Source: Pseudevernia furfuracea
Lineage: Eukaryota > Ascomycota > Lecanoromycetes > Lecanorales > Parmeliaceae
Assembly: GCA_022315425.1 (NCBI GenBank)
Contig: JAIUPT010000021.1
Coordinates: forward strand, 248,001 to 312,000
Length of the DNA stretch: 64,000 nt
Direction: 5' to 3'
Numbering within the stretch: position 1 is the stretch's first letter; each line of letters starts with the position of its first letter. Shown piece after piece: positions 34,718-45,300 of the stretch. The notes beneath the pieces were generated by a model. The model did no database searches and was not told the DNA's origin. It saw nothing but the letters and a program-made list of their open reading frames with translations. The position numbers and the translations under genes are program-made.

Positions 34718-36965
34718 TTATAGGCCTGCCCCCCACTGCACTTTCAACTTATCATATTTTCTTCTGTCGCCAACACTGGGCCTGATCTTCTGTCGTGCAG
34801 TCATGAAGTCTTCTAGTTTGATAATGTCATTACGCTTGATGGCCGCATAACCGGCCTTGCGAAGTAGACTTTCCAAGTCTGCACCACTGAAGCCTTCACA
34901 TGCTCGAGCAACATCCGCGATTGCATCAGTGAATGGTATCGAGAGGTTGCGGCTCAAGGTCTGTAGGATCTCGACTCTTTCTGCCTCTTCAGGTAGGTCA
35001 ACGAAGAGCAACGTCTCGAGTCTGCCAGGCCGAAGCATTGCAGGATCTATAATGTCTGGGCGGTTGGTTGCAGCAATTACATAGATCCCCAGTCGATTGC
35101 TTAAGCCGTCGAGCTCGGTGAGCAGAGTATTGACTACTCTTGCGGACGACTCTGACAGGCTGTCATCACGTTTGGGCACCAGCGCGTCTAATTCGTCGAA
35201 GAAAATAACGCAAGGTATGCTAGACCTGGCTCGTACGAACACTTGCCGTACCGCTCTCTCTGATTCACCCACATACTTGTTGAGAAGTTCGGGCCCTTTG
35301 ACGCTGATGAAGTTGGCTCTTGACTCGTTCGCCACAGCCTTGGCAAGTAATGTCTTCCCACACCCTGGCGGACCCCATAAAAGGACCCCTGTAGGCGCTG
35401 TAATGCCCACCCGCTCGTACTTCTCGGGACTCCTGATTGGCTCGACAATTGCAGTTAGAAGTTCCTCACGAACGGGCCGCAAGGCTCCAATGTCTGCCCA
35501 AGTAGTATCAGGGATTGTAGCAAATCCTTCGCGTTTGGACGAAGGTTGTATCTTGGGCAATGCAGTCAAGAAGTCACCAGTTGTGATCAAGATAGCGGCC
35601 GTCTCTGCGACGGGAGGTTCCTTTGCCCGTTTTATCAGTCGCCGTAGTTCTAAGACCGTCTCCGAGACGGGTGCATCACCAGTGTCAACATCCATGTCAT
35701 TACTCTCTATCTTGAGCGTGTCTAAGAATCTTTTTATAGCTGCTGAGCCCGCCGTAGAGACCAGGTCGCTGAGATCAGCTCCCACAAACCCAGGCGTAAG
35801 TTTGGCTAGATGGCGGAAATTGAAGTCATCGGACAGAGCCATCTGCCTTGTCAATGCTCGAAGAATTTGCTCACGAACTGCTTCACTTGGTACTCCGAGG
35901 TTGATCTCTTTATCGAATCGACCGCCTCGTCTTAAAGCAGGATCAAGCGAATCAGGTCTATTAGTAGCGGCAAGAATAATCACTGCTTTCCCGCCTGTCT
36001 GCTCTAGGGCCAACTGATCCATACATGTGAGCAGTTGGGCAACAATGCGTTTCTCCATCTCGCGCTGCGCATTTTCTCTTTTGGGTGTAATTGAGTCTAT
36101 TTCGTCCAAGAAGACGAGACAAGGTGCTATCTTCTTTGCCTCTTCAAAGTGGTCTCGTAATGCTTTCTCCGACTCCCCAGACATGCCAGACACCAATGAA
36201 GGAGCAGACAGTGAGATGAAAGGTACGCCAAGCTCAGCAGCGAGAGCATTTGCAATCATGGTTTTCCCGCATCCAGGAGGTCCATGGAGGAGGATGCCGC
36301 GAGGTGGTTGTATCTTTGAACTCATGTAGATATCAGGCCTGAATAAAGGTAGGACGATTAAGTCCTTCAGATCTTGGATGACATTGTCGACTCCTCCGAG
36401 GTCTGCCAGGCTGACATGCGTTGGTGGAGAGCGGTCGATCTCTGAAGCTGCTTTTCGCCGCTTCGTCAAAGGTTCGCCATTCATTTGACGCTTCTTCGAC
36501 GCTGGTGCTATTGGCTGGGCTGCCTGCTCCCCGGTGGAAGGTATTTGGCCTCCATTCATCTCCGAAGCGTCTTTCGACCACGAACCCACGATTCTCTTGT
36601 TCATACCATTTGCAATCAATTCACCCGCTTTCTGTATGTCAGGAAAGTCGCCCTCCATGGACCCTATCTCATCTTCGCTCTCCGCTTCTTGTTTCAATAC
36701 GTCTAGCACCCTGCCTATGCTATCTTCCAACAGCTTTTTGCTTTTTCTATTTAGACTTGAGTTCGACCTCTTGATCTTGTCGTAGACATTAGAGACAGAG
36801 ATTTTCGTTTGCTGATCATACTCTGCGTCTTCGTCCACGAGCTTCCGAACAACTTGGTAGACCTGGCCAGTGAGCAGATCTCCTGTGAGCCTACTCGGTA
36901 AGGCATACCTCTTTGTCTAGACCTTGACCCAGAGTTACTCTTCCATGAAAGGTGCGTGAAGGCAT
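34718..36965 (-). CDS. RIX7: Ribosome biogenesis AAA ATPase Rix7 (NVL homologue)
   Basis: Two exons, 36965-36909 and 36862-34718, with a short 46-nt intron; 733 residues. The first exon gives MPSRTFHGRVTLGQGLDKE, which joins VYQVVRKLVDED as in other fungal Rix7 proteins. Two AAA modules follow. Module D1 has Walker A GPPGCGKT at 213-220 and LVFLDE at 268-273. Module D2 has Walker A GPPGCGKT at 516-523 and VIFFDE at 571-576. Arginine-finger segments (ATNRPDSLDPALRR, ATNRPDIIDPAMLRPGR) are intact. Between the N-terminal domain and D1 is a basic KKRQMN and KRRKA stretch, probably a nuclear or nucleolar signal. Rix7 strips assembly factors from pre-60S particles. Its start faces VPS20 across 184 bp. 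Confidence 0.96.
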
Positions 36966-37149
36966 CGCGCCTTAAAGTGTGGAGAATGATTTCTCGTGTG
37001 TGCAAGAAGACCGACCCAAAGAGAAGATGTTTGGCCCTTATCGATAAGGATAGCGCTAGTACCGGTCTGTAATCCACAATTTTGAAGGCATCTGACCTTA
37101 CAATGGTATATTACGTCGTGTGTGTAGCTATCAACGAGACCATGTCGCT
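36966..37149. promoter_or_regulatory. Short bidirectional promoter between RIX7 and VPS20
   Basis: The start codons of RIX7 (-) and VPS20 (+) are only 184 bp apart and diverge, so promoter elements and both 5' leaders must fit in this space. No single element is assigned. Confidence 0.6.
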
Positions 37150-37869
37150 ATGGGGAACACTCCAAGCTCGCACAAGATCTCGACACAGGACAGGTCCTCT
37201 CAACGAGCCTCTTACTACCCAATATCTACTGACAAATGACGTAGGGCAATCCTTGACATGAAGAACCAGCGCGACAAGCTACACCAATACCAGCAGCGCA
37301 TAACCTTGATTACAGACCGCGAGATAGCGGTCGCGCGAGAATGCCTGGCCCGTGGAGATAAAAGTAAAGCGCTCCTGGCATTGCGGCGCAAGAAATTTCA
37401 AGAAACTCTTCTCGCCAAAACCGACGCCCAGCTTGAGACATTGGAACAGTTGACCAGCAACGTCGAGTTTGCCCTGGTTCAAAAAGATGTAGTCTACGGC
37501 CTACAACAGGGTACAAGCGTCCTCAAACAGATACATGCCGAGATGGGCGGCATCGAGAATGTGGAGAAGCTGATGGGCGAGAGTGAGGATGCAAGGGCGT
37601 ATCAAAAGGAAATTAGTGAGATGCTAGGGGGCCAGATGTCGAATCAGGATGAGGATGAAGTAGAGGATGAGTTGGAGGCTATGGAGGAAGATATCAATGG
37701 GGTTAAAGAGCCGGATGCCGTCCAGTATCCAACGGCACCTAAGAACGAGCCTGTGTTCGCTGGGGAACTGAAAGAAGTGGGACAGGAAAAGGCGAGAGCA
37801 AGGGCGAGAGCACAGGAGAGGGCGGCGGCACATGCTGCGGAAAATTCCATGATTTTGCGAATGGCATAG
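37150..37869 (+). CDS. VPS20: ESCRT-III subunit Vps20 (CHMP6)
   Basis: Two exons, 37150-37193 and 37245-37869, with a 51-nt intron; 222 residues. Vps20 nucleates ESCRT-III filaments on endosomes. The N-terminus MGNTPSSHK is a good N-myristoylation site, as known for Vps20. The Snf7 core begins TQDRAILDMKNQRDKLHQYQQRI, with basic helices (LALRRKKFQE) for membrane contact and the QLETLEQLTSNVEFALVQKDV helix typical of CHMP6. After residue about 140 the protein becomes acidic (DEDEVEDELEAMEEDI), as in the autoinhibitory part of ESCRT-III proteins, and ends with an Ala/Arg-rich helix. It appears complete. Confidence 0.95.
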
Positions 37870-38087
37870 CGAGTGGCGTTAGGTGTGATCAACCGGTATA
37901 GATTTGGCTTCTGGGTATTCTCGTCCACTTTCTTGGTACAGTCTTGACGGCACATGGAGTAGATGCTGTCATCATTATCAAATTCATCCTGATCTTTTAC
38001 CAGCGCCGGGATGCTGACGGTCCTGGAATCAATTGGGTGAAGCAGCAACTGCAGACAACCTCCACTCCAGCAGGCGTCCATCACCAC

Positions 38088-38802
38088 CTACATGCCATGC
38101 CTTCCCCCGCTCATAGTACCCCTCTCCCCAATCCCCGCCACCATTTCATGATCTTTCGGGTTCGCTGCCTTCTCATATAGCACCTCAAACGGCTCCCTAT
38201 TCAGCTCTGTAAACTCTCCCTTGAATCCGATCCAATACAACCTCGTAGCATCATCCCCATAGTTATCCTCCAGAAACAATGTCAAATTGTACGTATTTCC
38301 AAACTTCGCCCGTTTAACCTGCAGCTCTTGGATATCATTGGTCTGTGAGACGGTAAGGGTCTGCGTGGGCTCGAGGTCGGAGGCGGTGGAGAAGTCGAGG
38401 TCATCTCTATTGTGGTAGACTTTGAGGGTTTGGGGACAGCAGTCGGAGGTGGAGGCACGAATGAGGATGGCGTGCAGCTTCAGGACACCGGCGAAGCTGT
38501 GCACGAGTCATTCAAATGTCATAGATCTGGTGAAGCAAAGCGGCCACATACGGCACAAACATGAGCAATTGCTCGTCTGCATCGCTCTCGAGCTCCGGAT
38601 CAGCCTCCAACCGCTGCTGCCATGTCTTTCTGACAACCTTAGCGCCTGCATCGGGCTCACTCTCGTTTAGAGTCCTTATGTTGTCGAAGTCGATCTGCTT
38701 CCATATCAGGGTCTGGAGAGCTGGTTCTGTCTCGTCACTATGGTCATGACCGTGGTCTCCATGGTCGTGACCCGAATGGTCGTGCCCTTGATGGTGAGAC
38801 AT
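38088..38802 (-). CDS. PITH-domain protein
   Basis: Two exons, 38802-38552 and 38496-38088, with a 55-nt intron; 219 residues. The PITH domain (DUF1000) is found at the C-terminus of thioredoxin-like 1 and alone in PITHD1, where it binds the proteasome. Here it stands alone, from about residue 30 to 195. Landmarks are LKLHAILIR, PQTLKVYHNRDDLDF and YWIGFKGEF. The N-terminal 25 residues are a run of His, Asp and Gly (HHQGHDHSGHDHGDHGHDH), which looks able to bind metal. The C-terminal tail is Gly/Arg-rich. No thioredoxin domain is present. The exact cellular role is not known to me. Confidence 0.92.
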
Positions 38803-39009
38803 GTTTGATCATGTCGGAGGAATTGGCTACGTTTTTGACGGAGCAAAGTTTGAAGCAAATAAATTCACTCGTCAGGTGCGGCTTTGATTGGTCAACAGTT
38901 TCAATCCGATCACCCTTTTCTATGTAATGTTTAAGATACAAAAATCGTATGTCGTCAAAGAGATCTTCCGGTGCTTCACCTCAAAGCCTCTCGCCAGATC
39001 AGATCATCC

Positions 39010-41246
39010 TCAATTTCCCCTGATCTGATAATATGTGGACAAAGAGCCATCAAGCAACCAGCTCTTCTCGATCTTTGTAACATCTCGAATAAAGGTCTTG
39101 TTCCCAGTCTCGAGGATCTCGTGGAAGACGACCCAATCCGCCTTCCTGTTCTACTTGTTGTTAGCAAGACTTAAGAATCTGCTGGCTAGAGTTGACTAAC
39201 AAACATGAGAGAACTTGGATGGGCGTGCAAAATCATGCTCCCATTGATTGTCTTGAAGGTTCCATCAGGCTGCATTCTGGCGGCGTGAGCAAAATACCCA
39301 GCTGTCAGACACTTTCTGATCTGTTCCCCTTTATTAGGCACCGCATCTGCCCTCTTGTTTGTAGCAAGCGTTTCATCAACATCTATTCCAAACCGTTCCA
39401 GATATCTCTTTAGCTGAGCTCGAACACTGATGGCGCGTGCCATAGACTTGTAGTTGAGAAAGTTGTCCCGACACCATTTCGAATCCTTCCGACCTTTAGT
39501 CACAAAAGCTTGATATACGTTGAGTAGCGTAAGGTGATCTCCCTCCTCAACGGCAAATTTTCGCCGAGCGGATTCTGTTGCCCTTTTCTCTCCATCATGG
39601 TGAAACCATACAGCCCCTTGCAGACTAGTCATTGCTGCAATTGACAAAATCTCGCTCAGACAACCCATTGTAGGTGCTGACAAGAGAACCTTAGCCATCA
39701 TTGGTTCAACCGAAAGTTCGGCCATGCGTACGCCCAAGGGCCGAGTGAGCTTTGCGTAGTCATCCACCGCTCCCAACGAGTACAACAGCTCCAGCGCACG
39801 GATGATCAATTCCGCTGGTGGAGGTGTGAGAAAATCAAAACGGAGAACATTGTCAATGCCAAGTGCTTTCAATTGGAGAATGATTGGTGCAAGATTTGAC
39901 CTCTGGACCTCCGGCACGGTGGCTTCCGGTAGACTCTCGTAAACGGGCTGCGTATACAGTCTGTAGCATTTCCCCGGTTTCGTCCGCCCTGCTCGGCCAG
40001 CACGTTGTGTGGCGGACGCCTTGGAAACCGGCGTGGTCGTCAAAGTTTCAATCCCAGTCTTAGAATTAAAGGCACGCAGCTTGACAAAGCCACAATCAAT
40101 AACATAGACAATTCCATCGATGGTCACTGAAGCCTCCGCAATGTTTGTTGAGACGATGACTTTGCGGGTATTCTCCGGAGCAGGCTCGAACACGTAGAGC
40201 TGTTGCTCACTCGTTAGCCCAGCATATAGAGGGAGCGAGAGGATTGATTGAGTCCGAGGGTGTAGAGACGCTGCTCGGTCTGCAATTAGCTGAAGAACCG
40301 TGTCAATCTCTTCTCGACCAGTCAAGAAAATGAGTATGTCGCCATCCGGTTCGCTGGCGTGTATATCGAATACAGTCTTCACTGCCCTTTCGACGTAGTT
40401 CTCGGCCGGCTCCTCAAGATACATCGTTTCCACAGGGTACATGCGTCCTTCTAGGCTGATGATGCGGCCTACAGATTGCTCGGCTCCCTCACCGTTCTGT
40501 TCGGGTTGGTAACCAGAGAAGAAACAAAGAAAGTCTTCGGCTTGCAATGTTGCGCTGCTGATAATTATACGGAGATCTGGCCTCCTTCTGCTGACCTTCT
40601 TCAGTACACCGAGGAGAATGTCAGTGCTTAGCGAGCGCTCATGAGCTTCATCAACCATGATAACTGAGTATCTCGATAACAAAGGATCTGCAAGTGCTTC
40701 TCGAAGGAGAAGGCCATCGGTCAAGAACTTGATGCGAGTTTTGGCACTGGTCAGGTCCTCGAATCTAATCGAGTAGCCGACTTCTTCCCCTAACTTGCAT
40801 CCAACCTCCTCTGCGACCCGAGTAGCCACGGTAGTGGCAGCGACTCTCCGAGGCTTATATGTCATCAGTAACCAAGAAAGTGACAATTAATAGGGGCATT
40901 TTCAAACTCACCTACCTGCGTGACCGCAACAATTTTGCCTTCTTCGCACCATCCTCCCTGGTGGAGAAACTGTGGGATCTGTGTTGTTTTTCCGCTGCCT
41001 TAAGCACAATTCCGGATCAGCATTGCTTCTTTAAGCCCAGAATACGAGTTATAAATTCTCATCAAGTTCCAGTCCTAAACAAGAAAAAAACTATGGAATG
41101 TGCAAACCTGTCTGACCGACCACGATCGTTACTGGGAAAGTTTCAACGAGATATAGTAAGCTCTGACGATGACGTGCAATAGGAAGGAGAGAGGAGGGCT
41201 TGTGGAGAGAAGGGATAAAAGAAGTTGATAGGTCAAAGTCAGCCAT
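39010..41246 (-). CDS. DEAH-box RNA helicase, DHX35-like
   Basis: Four exons: 41246-41108, 40998-40916, 40853-39201 and 39150-39010; introns of 109, 62 and 50 nt, all in phase; 671 residues. The order is a short N-terminal region, motif I GQTGSGKT at 44-51 (split by the first intron), motif Ia PRRVAATTVA, motif II DEAH at 142-145, motif III SSATL, motif IV LIFLTGREEI, motif V STNIAEASVTI and motif VI QRAGRAGR. HA2 and OB-fold regions follow, with the typical end DWVVFHEILETG and FIRDVTKIEKSWLL in the last exon. The compact N-terminus and C-terminus fit DHX35, a spliceosome-associated helicase absent from budding yeast, rather than Prp22, Prp16 or Prp43. Confidence 0.92.
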
Positions 41247-41534
41247 CTGCCCGCATTTTAGGTTATAATTTACCCCGACTACTTCATGGAGCTACACAAA
41301 AAAAGGATCATGAACACTGAACCAATTGTTGAGTTGTCAGAAACTCACGTCTTGGCAATACTTCAATCCTTGGCGCGTTAGCCGAGCCGCGATAGGCACC
41401 CTCGGCACCCTCGCATGATCGCATCCCAGTCAGTTTGTTCAGTATGCTCTGACTTGCTTTCCCGATCCAAAGAGAGTCTTAAACATCGGAAAGCTTTTGC
41501 CTATATTACAGCAGTAGCGTTGATGTCAGTGCTC
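41247..41534. promoter_or_regulatory. Divergent promoter of the DHX35-like and CUE5-like genes
   Basis: 288 bp between diverging start codons. Two other in-frame Met codons lie just upstream of the chosen CUE start (one at 41523), so the right edge is not exact. Confidence 0.5.
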
Positions 41535-43053
41535 ATGTCAGATTCAGAGAAATCTGTATGTTGCATTGGCAAGAAGTGATCAAAAATGGGTGCCTACTAA
41601 CAAACAACAGAAGCCAGAGGCTCCACCGGAATCACCAACGACTGCGAAAGCATTAGACTTCGATGATGAGACTGCAGAGACCGCATCATCTCCCCCCAAA
41701 CTCCAATCCTCGATAGAAAATCCGAAGCCTCGCGCAGGGGAAGATGCTCCCCCTCCCAAGCCACCACGCCCACTGGCTCCAGAGCAACAGGCGGAGAACA
41801 CATTAAAAGAAGCTTTTCCCTCCATTGATGCTGCAGTTGTCAAAGCTGTTTTGCGAGCTAGTGGTGGGCGAGTAGAACCGGCTTTCAATGCTCTTTTAGG
41901 TATCTACGCTTAGGACTTTAACTCGTTTCAAGGGATGCTGATGGTATTCAGGGATGTCAGATCCAGATGCTGCAGAGCCTCCCCCGCCGCCGCAACCTCC
42001 AAGACCTCAACGGGCGCCAACTGGCCCAACATCTACAGAGGAAAGCCAGCTTGCAGCAGATGAGCGATATGCCCGGCAGCTTGCCGAACACTATAACGGA
42101 GCTCCTGCTTATGGCGAAGGCCCGAGATCTGGATCAGGCAACAGAAGGCCACAGCAACGTGGGCCCCCAAGACAAACAAGTGGATACGATCAAGACGACG
42201 GACCGAGTTGGTTTGATGGTACGTTCACCTAGGGCGGAGGAAATCTCAGTGAAGTCTAACGAGTTGACTAGAGGAGTTACCCATTCTTAAGGACAACATC
42301 AAAAAGGGCTTTCTTGAAACACAATCAACAGTCAATAAATGGGTCAACAGCTTGAAAAAAAAGATCGATGGTGAAGATGAAGGGGATCTGCAAGGGCGAC
42401 CGCCACAGCAAGGCTATCCGGCTCAGCAACAATTCAGTGGTAGGAGGAGCAGTGAATTTGGAAGGCGAAGTGCAGAACGTGAACGATATGATGCCGATCC
42501 ACAGGTGCTTGGAGATGATTTCGCTGGCCTTCAAATGAGAGATAATGAGTGTGTGTTTTAGCAATGCCCAACATTGACTTATTGAATGCTAATGAAAGTA
42601 GCAGCCCAACGGCGCTCAAGTCGTCCTTTGGCAAACCCGGATCTTTTTAAACCGACACCGCCCCGCCCTCAATCAACCCAATCAGGCCGCCGAGTCTCAT
42701 TTCAAGATGGCCCACCAGAAGAGATTGACATTCACTATCCCAAGTCGCCCGATCCAATCAACCGCCCATTATCCGGCACCGGAGGCAAATCCAGTAAGTG
42801 GCAGCCACTTGCCCCCGTAGACCCCAGTCCCGTGGCAGACCATGATCCCTTCAGCCTAGGCGACAGCGATGATGAAGAAGCGAAGAAGAAGGATGTCAAG
42901 GCAGACGATAGTGAACGACTGAAGCAGGCAGCGGCGGAGGCCATGTCGGACGATATTGGGGCCCCAGGCGCAAAAAAACTTGAGCCTCAGGAGAGATCTG
43001 GGAGTCTGGGAACGAAGGATAGCGAAACCGAAAATCTGGTGGGTATGTCTTGA
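41535..43053 (+). CDS. CUE5: CUE-domain ubiquitin-binding protein, Cue5-like
   Basis: Five exons: 41535-41555, 41611-41899, 41952-42218, 42272-42550 and 42602-43053; introns of 51-55 nt, the first with a textbook CTACTAAC branch; 435 residues. Cue5 links ubiquitinated proteins to Atg8 in selective autophagy. The CUE domain lies at about residues 60-100 (ENTLKEAFPSIDAAVVKAVLRASGG, EPAFNALLG). Pro-rich and Gln-rich segments follow, then a helix (LPILKDNIKKGFLETQSTVNKWV) and a long disordered acidic tail. A WFDE-type segment just before that helix might serve as an Atg8-interacting motif, but this is inference. The acceptor of the last intron is ambiguous by three bases, and the last codons could also be read through one more intron. 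Confidence 0.88.
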
Positions 43054-45300
43054 TGTGATACCAATGTTCGGGCCCGGATTTTGTAGATAGGGATGACGCA
43101 TCTTGCTCCTAGCGTAGAGCACAATTATATCATGCCTTTGAACTCTTATCTTGAACGAAACGCCTCTCTATGCAATCAATCATGACTTCGTCCCACATCC
43201 CATGTCGACCGCTATCCAGATCCCACGCTGCCTTGCTGCTGGGCTTTCGCGCCCTCTTTCCTCAATTCACGGATCACGGTCTATGCATACTCTAATGAGC
43301 GACAGCATATTTGATTTCCCAAGAGCTCACCACTCACCGCCAGTGCTTCGGGATTGACGCCATTTTCGATTAAGGATACACAAAGAGACAGTGTGCTGCG
43401 GTCCAGATGTGTGTTCTGTTGACCATGGTGTCAGCTCACGCGACTGAGGACAAGGGGAGGAAAGCATACAAGCAGTAGGGAAATTTCGGAAAGAATATCA
43501 ATTACTTCTCGCGCAGCTTGGCGCTTGGATGCTAATTCGACGCTCGGCATTATTCTGCTTGTAGAGGCTGGAGTTGTGTTTGTGATGTGAGTGTTGATCT
43601 GTTTTTCAGGGTTAGTACTCCGTACGCCGAGTACGCATATCACCTCGCTAAGAAGTACACTAGGTTACGGGATTTGAGACGGCCGCGACAGGCACTAGCT
43701 GCGCATCTTCCAAACTCTGCGATTTGATGAGACGATGCCCAACTACTACTCCGTCGTACCATATGATGTAATGTTTGCATATCACTACTTTTCAATTTGT
43801 TGCAAAGCCTCTAACCCTCCTTGTTGATCTCAACTGCGATGACTATTTCGCCTGCTTATTCGTGCCCTCATGTTCTTCAAGAAGATAGTTGGGTAGGGAG
43901 AAGGCATAATGAACGGACTTTGACAAAGGTTCTGATAGTTTGCAAGTGAGAGCGAGTACGCAGAGCTTCTGTATATATACTCGAAGTTTCCCCACCATCA
44001 GTAGCGTCTGGAGCTGCGGACTTGCTCGCCCAAGCAACGCTTCGCAGTTGATCCAGGCGCCACTCGCCATTGTAGGTCACAGTACTCCATCTGCGCATGA
44101 TCTAGGAAACGGCCCACGGAGAAAGGGAGGATTCTGTGCATTGGCGCCGCACTCTGTAGGTAGCAAGATAACGTACAATCTCTTGACCATGCTAGCCCTC
44201 GTATGTTGGCACCGCATCGCTACAGCTGCTTCAGCGAGATAGTGAAAGACGCCCCGAAGAAGCGGTTCGAGCATATACTGCTCAGTTCCGCTGAAACACT
44301 CAGATTGGATGATTTCATTAAAACAGGCTCTCTAGGGGTCGTTCTATATCCAGTAGTCAACCGGATGTCCGATGACAAAAGCTCGCTGGGGTAGCTGAGG
44401 TCCAGGATCTTGCCACGCCCTTGCATCCAAATATCCCACTACGACGACGACATCGACACAACGTCTTGACATCACATCTGTTCCAGAAACAGTTGTCTCG
44501 ATACCACAAAGTCTTATCGAGTAATGATTTTCTCCGATTATTCGGCCCATTGGTGATTCGAAGAACCGGCAACTGCCGCACGCAACACGAGGCGGTGTGT
44601 TTGAGTGGAACAGGAATACCCCATGACCGTCAGCTTGATGGACCATTGGGCCTTTCTGTCCCAAAATCAATCAAGTACGCTATTGTTTGACATCCTCTTT
44701 TTTTCCGAATGCAAAGTATCAGAGTGTAGTGAAGTCTGTTGCTATATGTTCTATATTATGGATATAGTTGGGCCCGGTAGGTATCTAGAGGTCATGGCTA
44801 GTTCGCTCGATTTTCCGGTATCTCTCGAGCACCAAGCGCTTGGTGCACCCGAACAAAGGCCTGGTCACGCCTAGCAATTTCCTTCCCGCCTCCCTTCGAT
44901 CGATTTGGTTATGATCGGCTGGCGAGTCGTGGCATGCTAACGCACGGCACGTTTTGACAGGGTAGTCTACACCACCCTACGTGACGGTCCCTTCTGAGAC
45001 ATTAGTGGCTTGGGCTACTGGTACTGTGGACAGTCACCGCCCAGCTCCCAACATGTCATTCTGCAGGCGACGCGGGACAAAATTTGAAGCTGGCACCTGC
45101 CGGCTTTTTAGGTTAGGTACTTGGACAACCAGGCCTGAGTAGCCGTCGTCCATATTGGCTGATGAGACTCAAGTACTTGGCAGTGTACAAGGAGCTGCTG
45201 GATGTCTCTCTCTACATTGTAGCTGAAATTAGACAGACCCAGCTATTCTAGCTACAGTGCTGAATAACTCTCCCCAGAGAGTAAATGGATACTCAACACC
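43054..45300. other. Gene-free region upstream of the NLR gene
   Basis: 2.2 kb with only short open frames on both strands, none longer than about 110 codons or with a recognisable motif. Some may be decayed coding DNA, but I cannot show it. This is the apparent boundary between the compact housekeeping region and the accessory region. Confidence 0.5.

Noticed and set aside
35097..36017. 306-codon plus-strand frame
   Set aside because: Antisense shadow of the RIX7 ATPase domains.
41535..43053. Possible SEC-9 SNARE partner for the nearby NLR
   Set aside because: The product has a CUE domain and no Qbc-SNARE motifs.
43940..44690. Short plus-strand frames upstream of the NLR as a possible linked ligand gene
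   Set aside because: None has a domain, signal peptide or splice structure that I can support.
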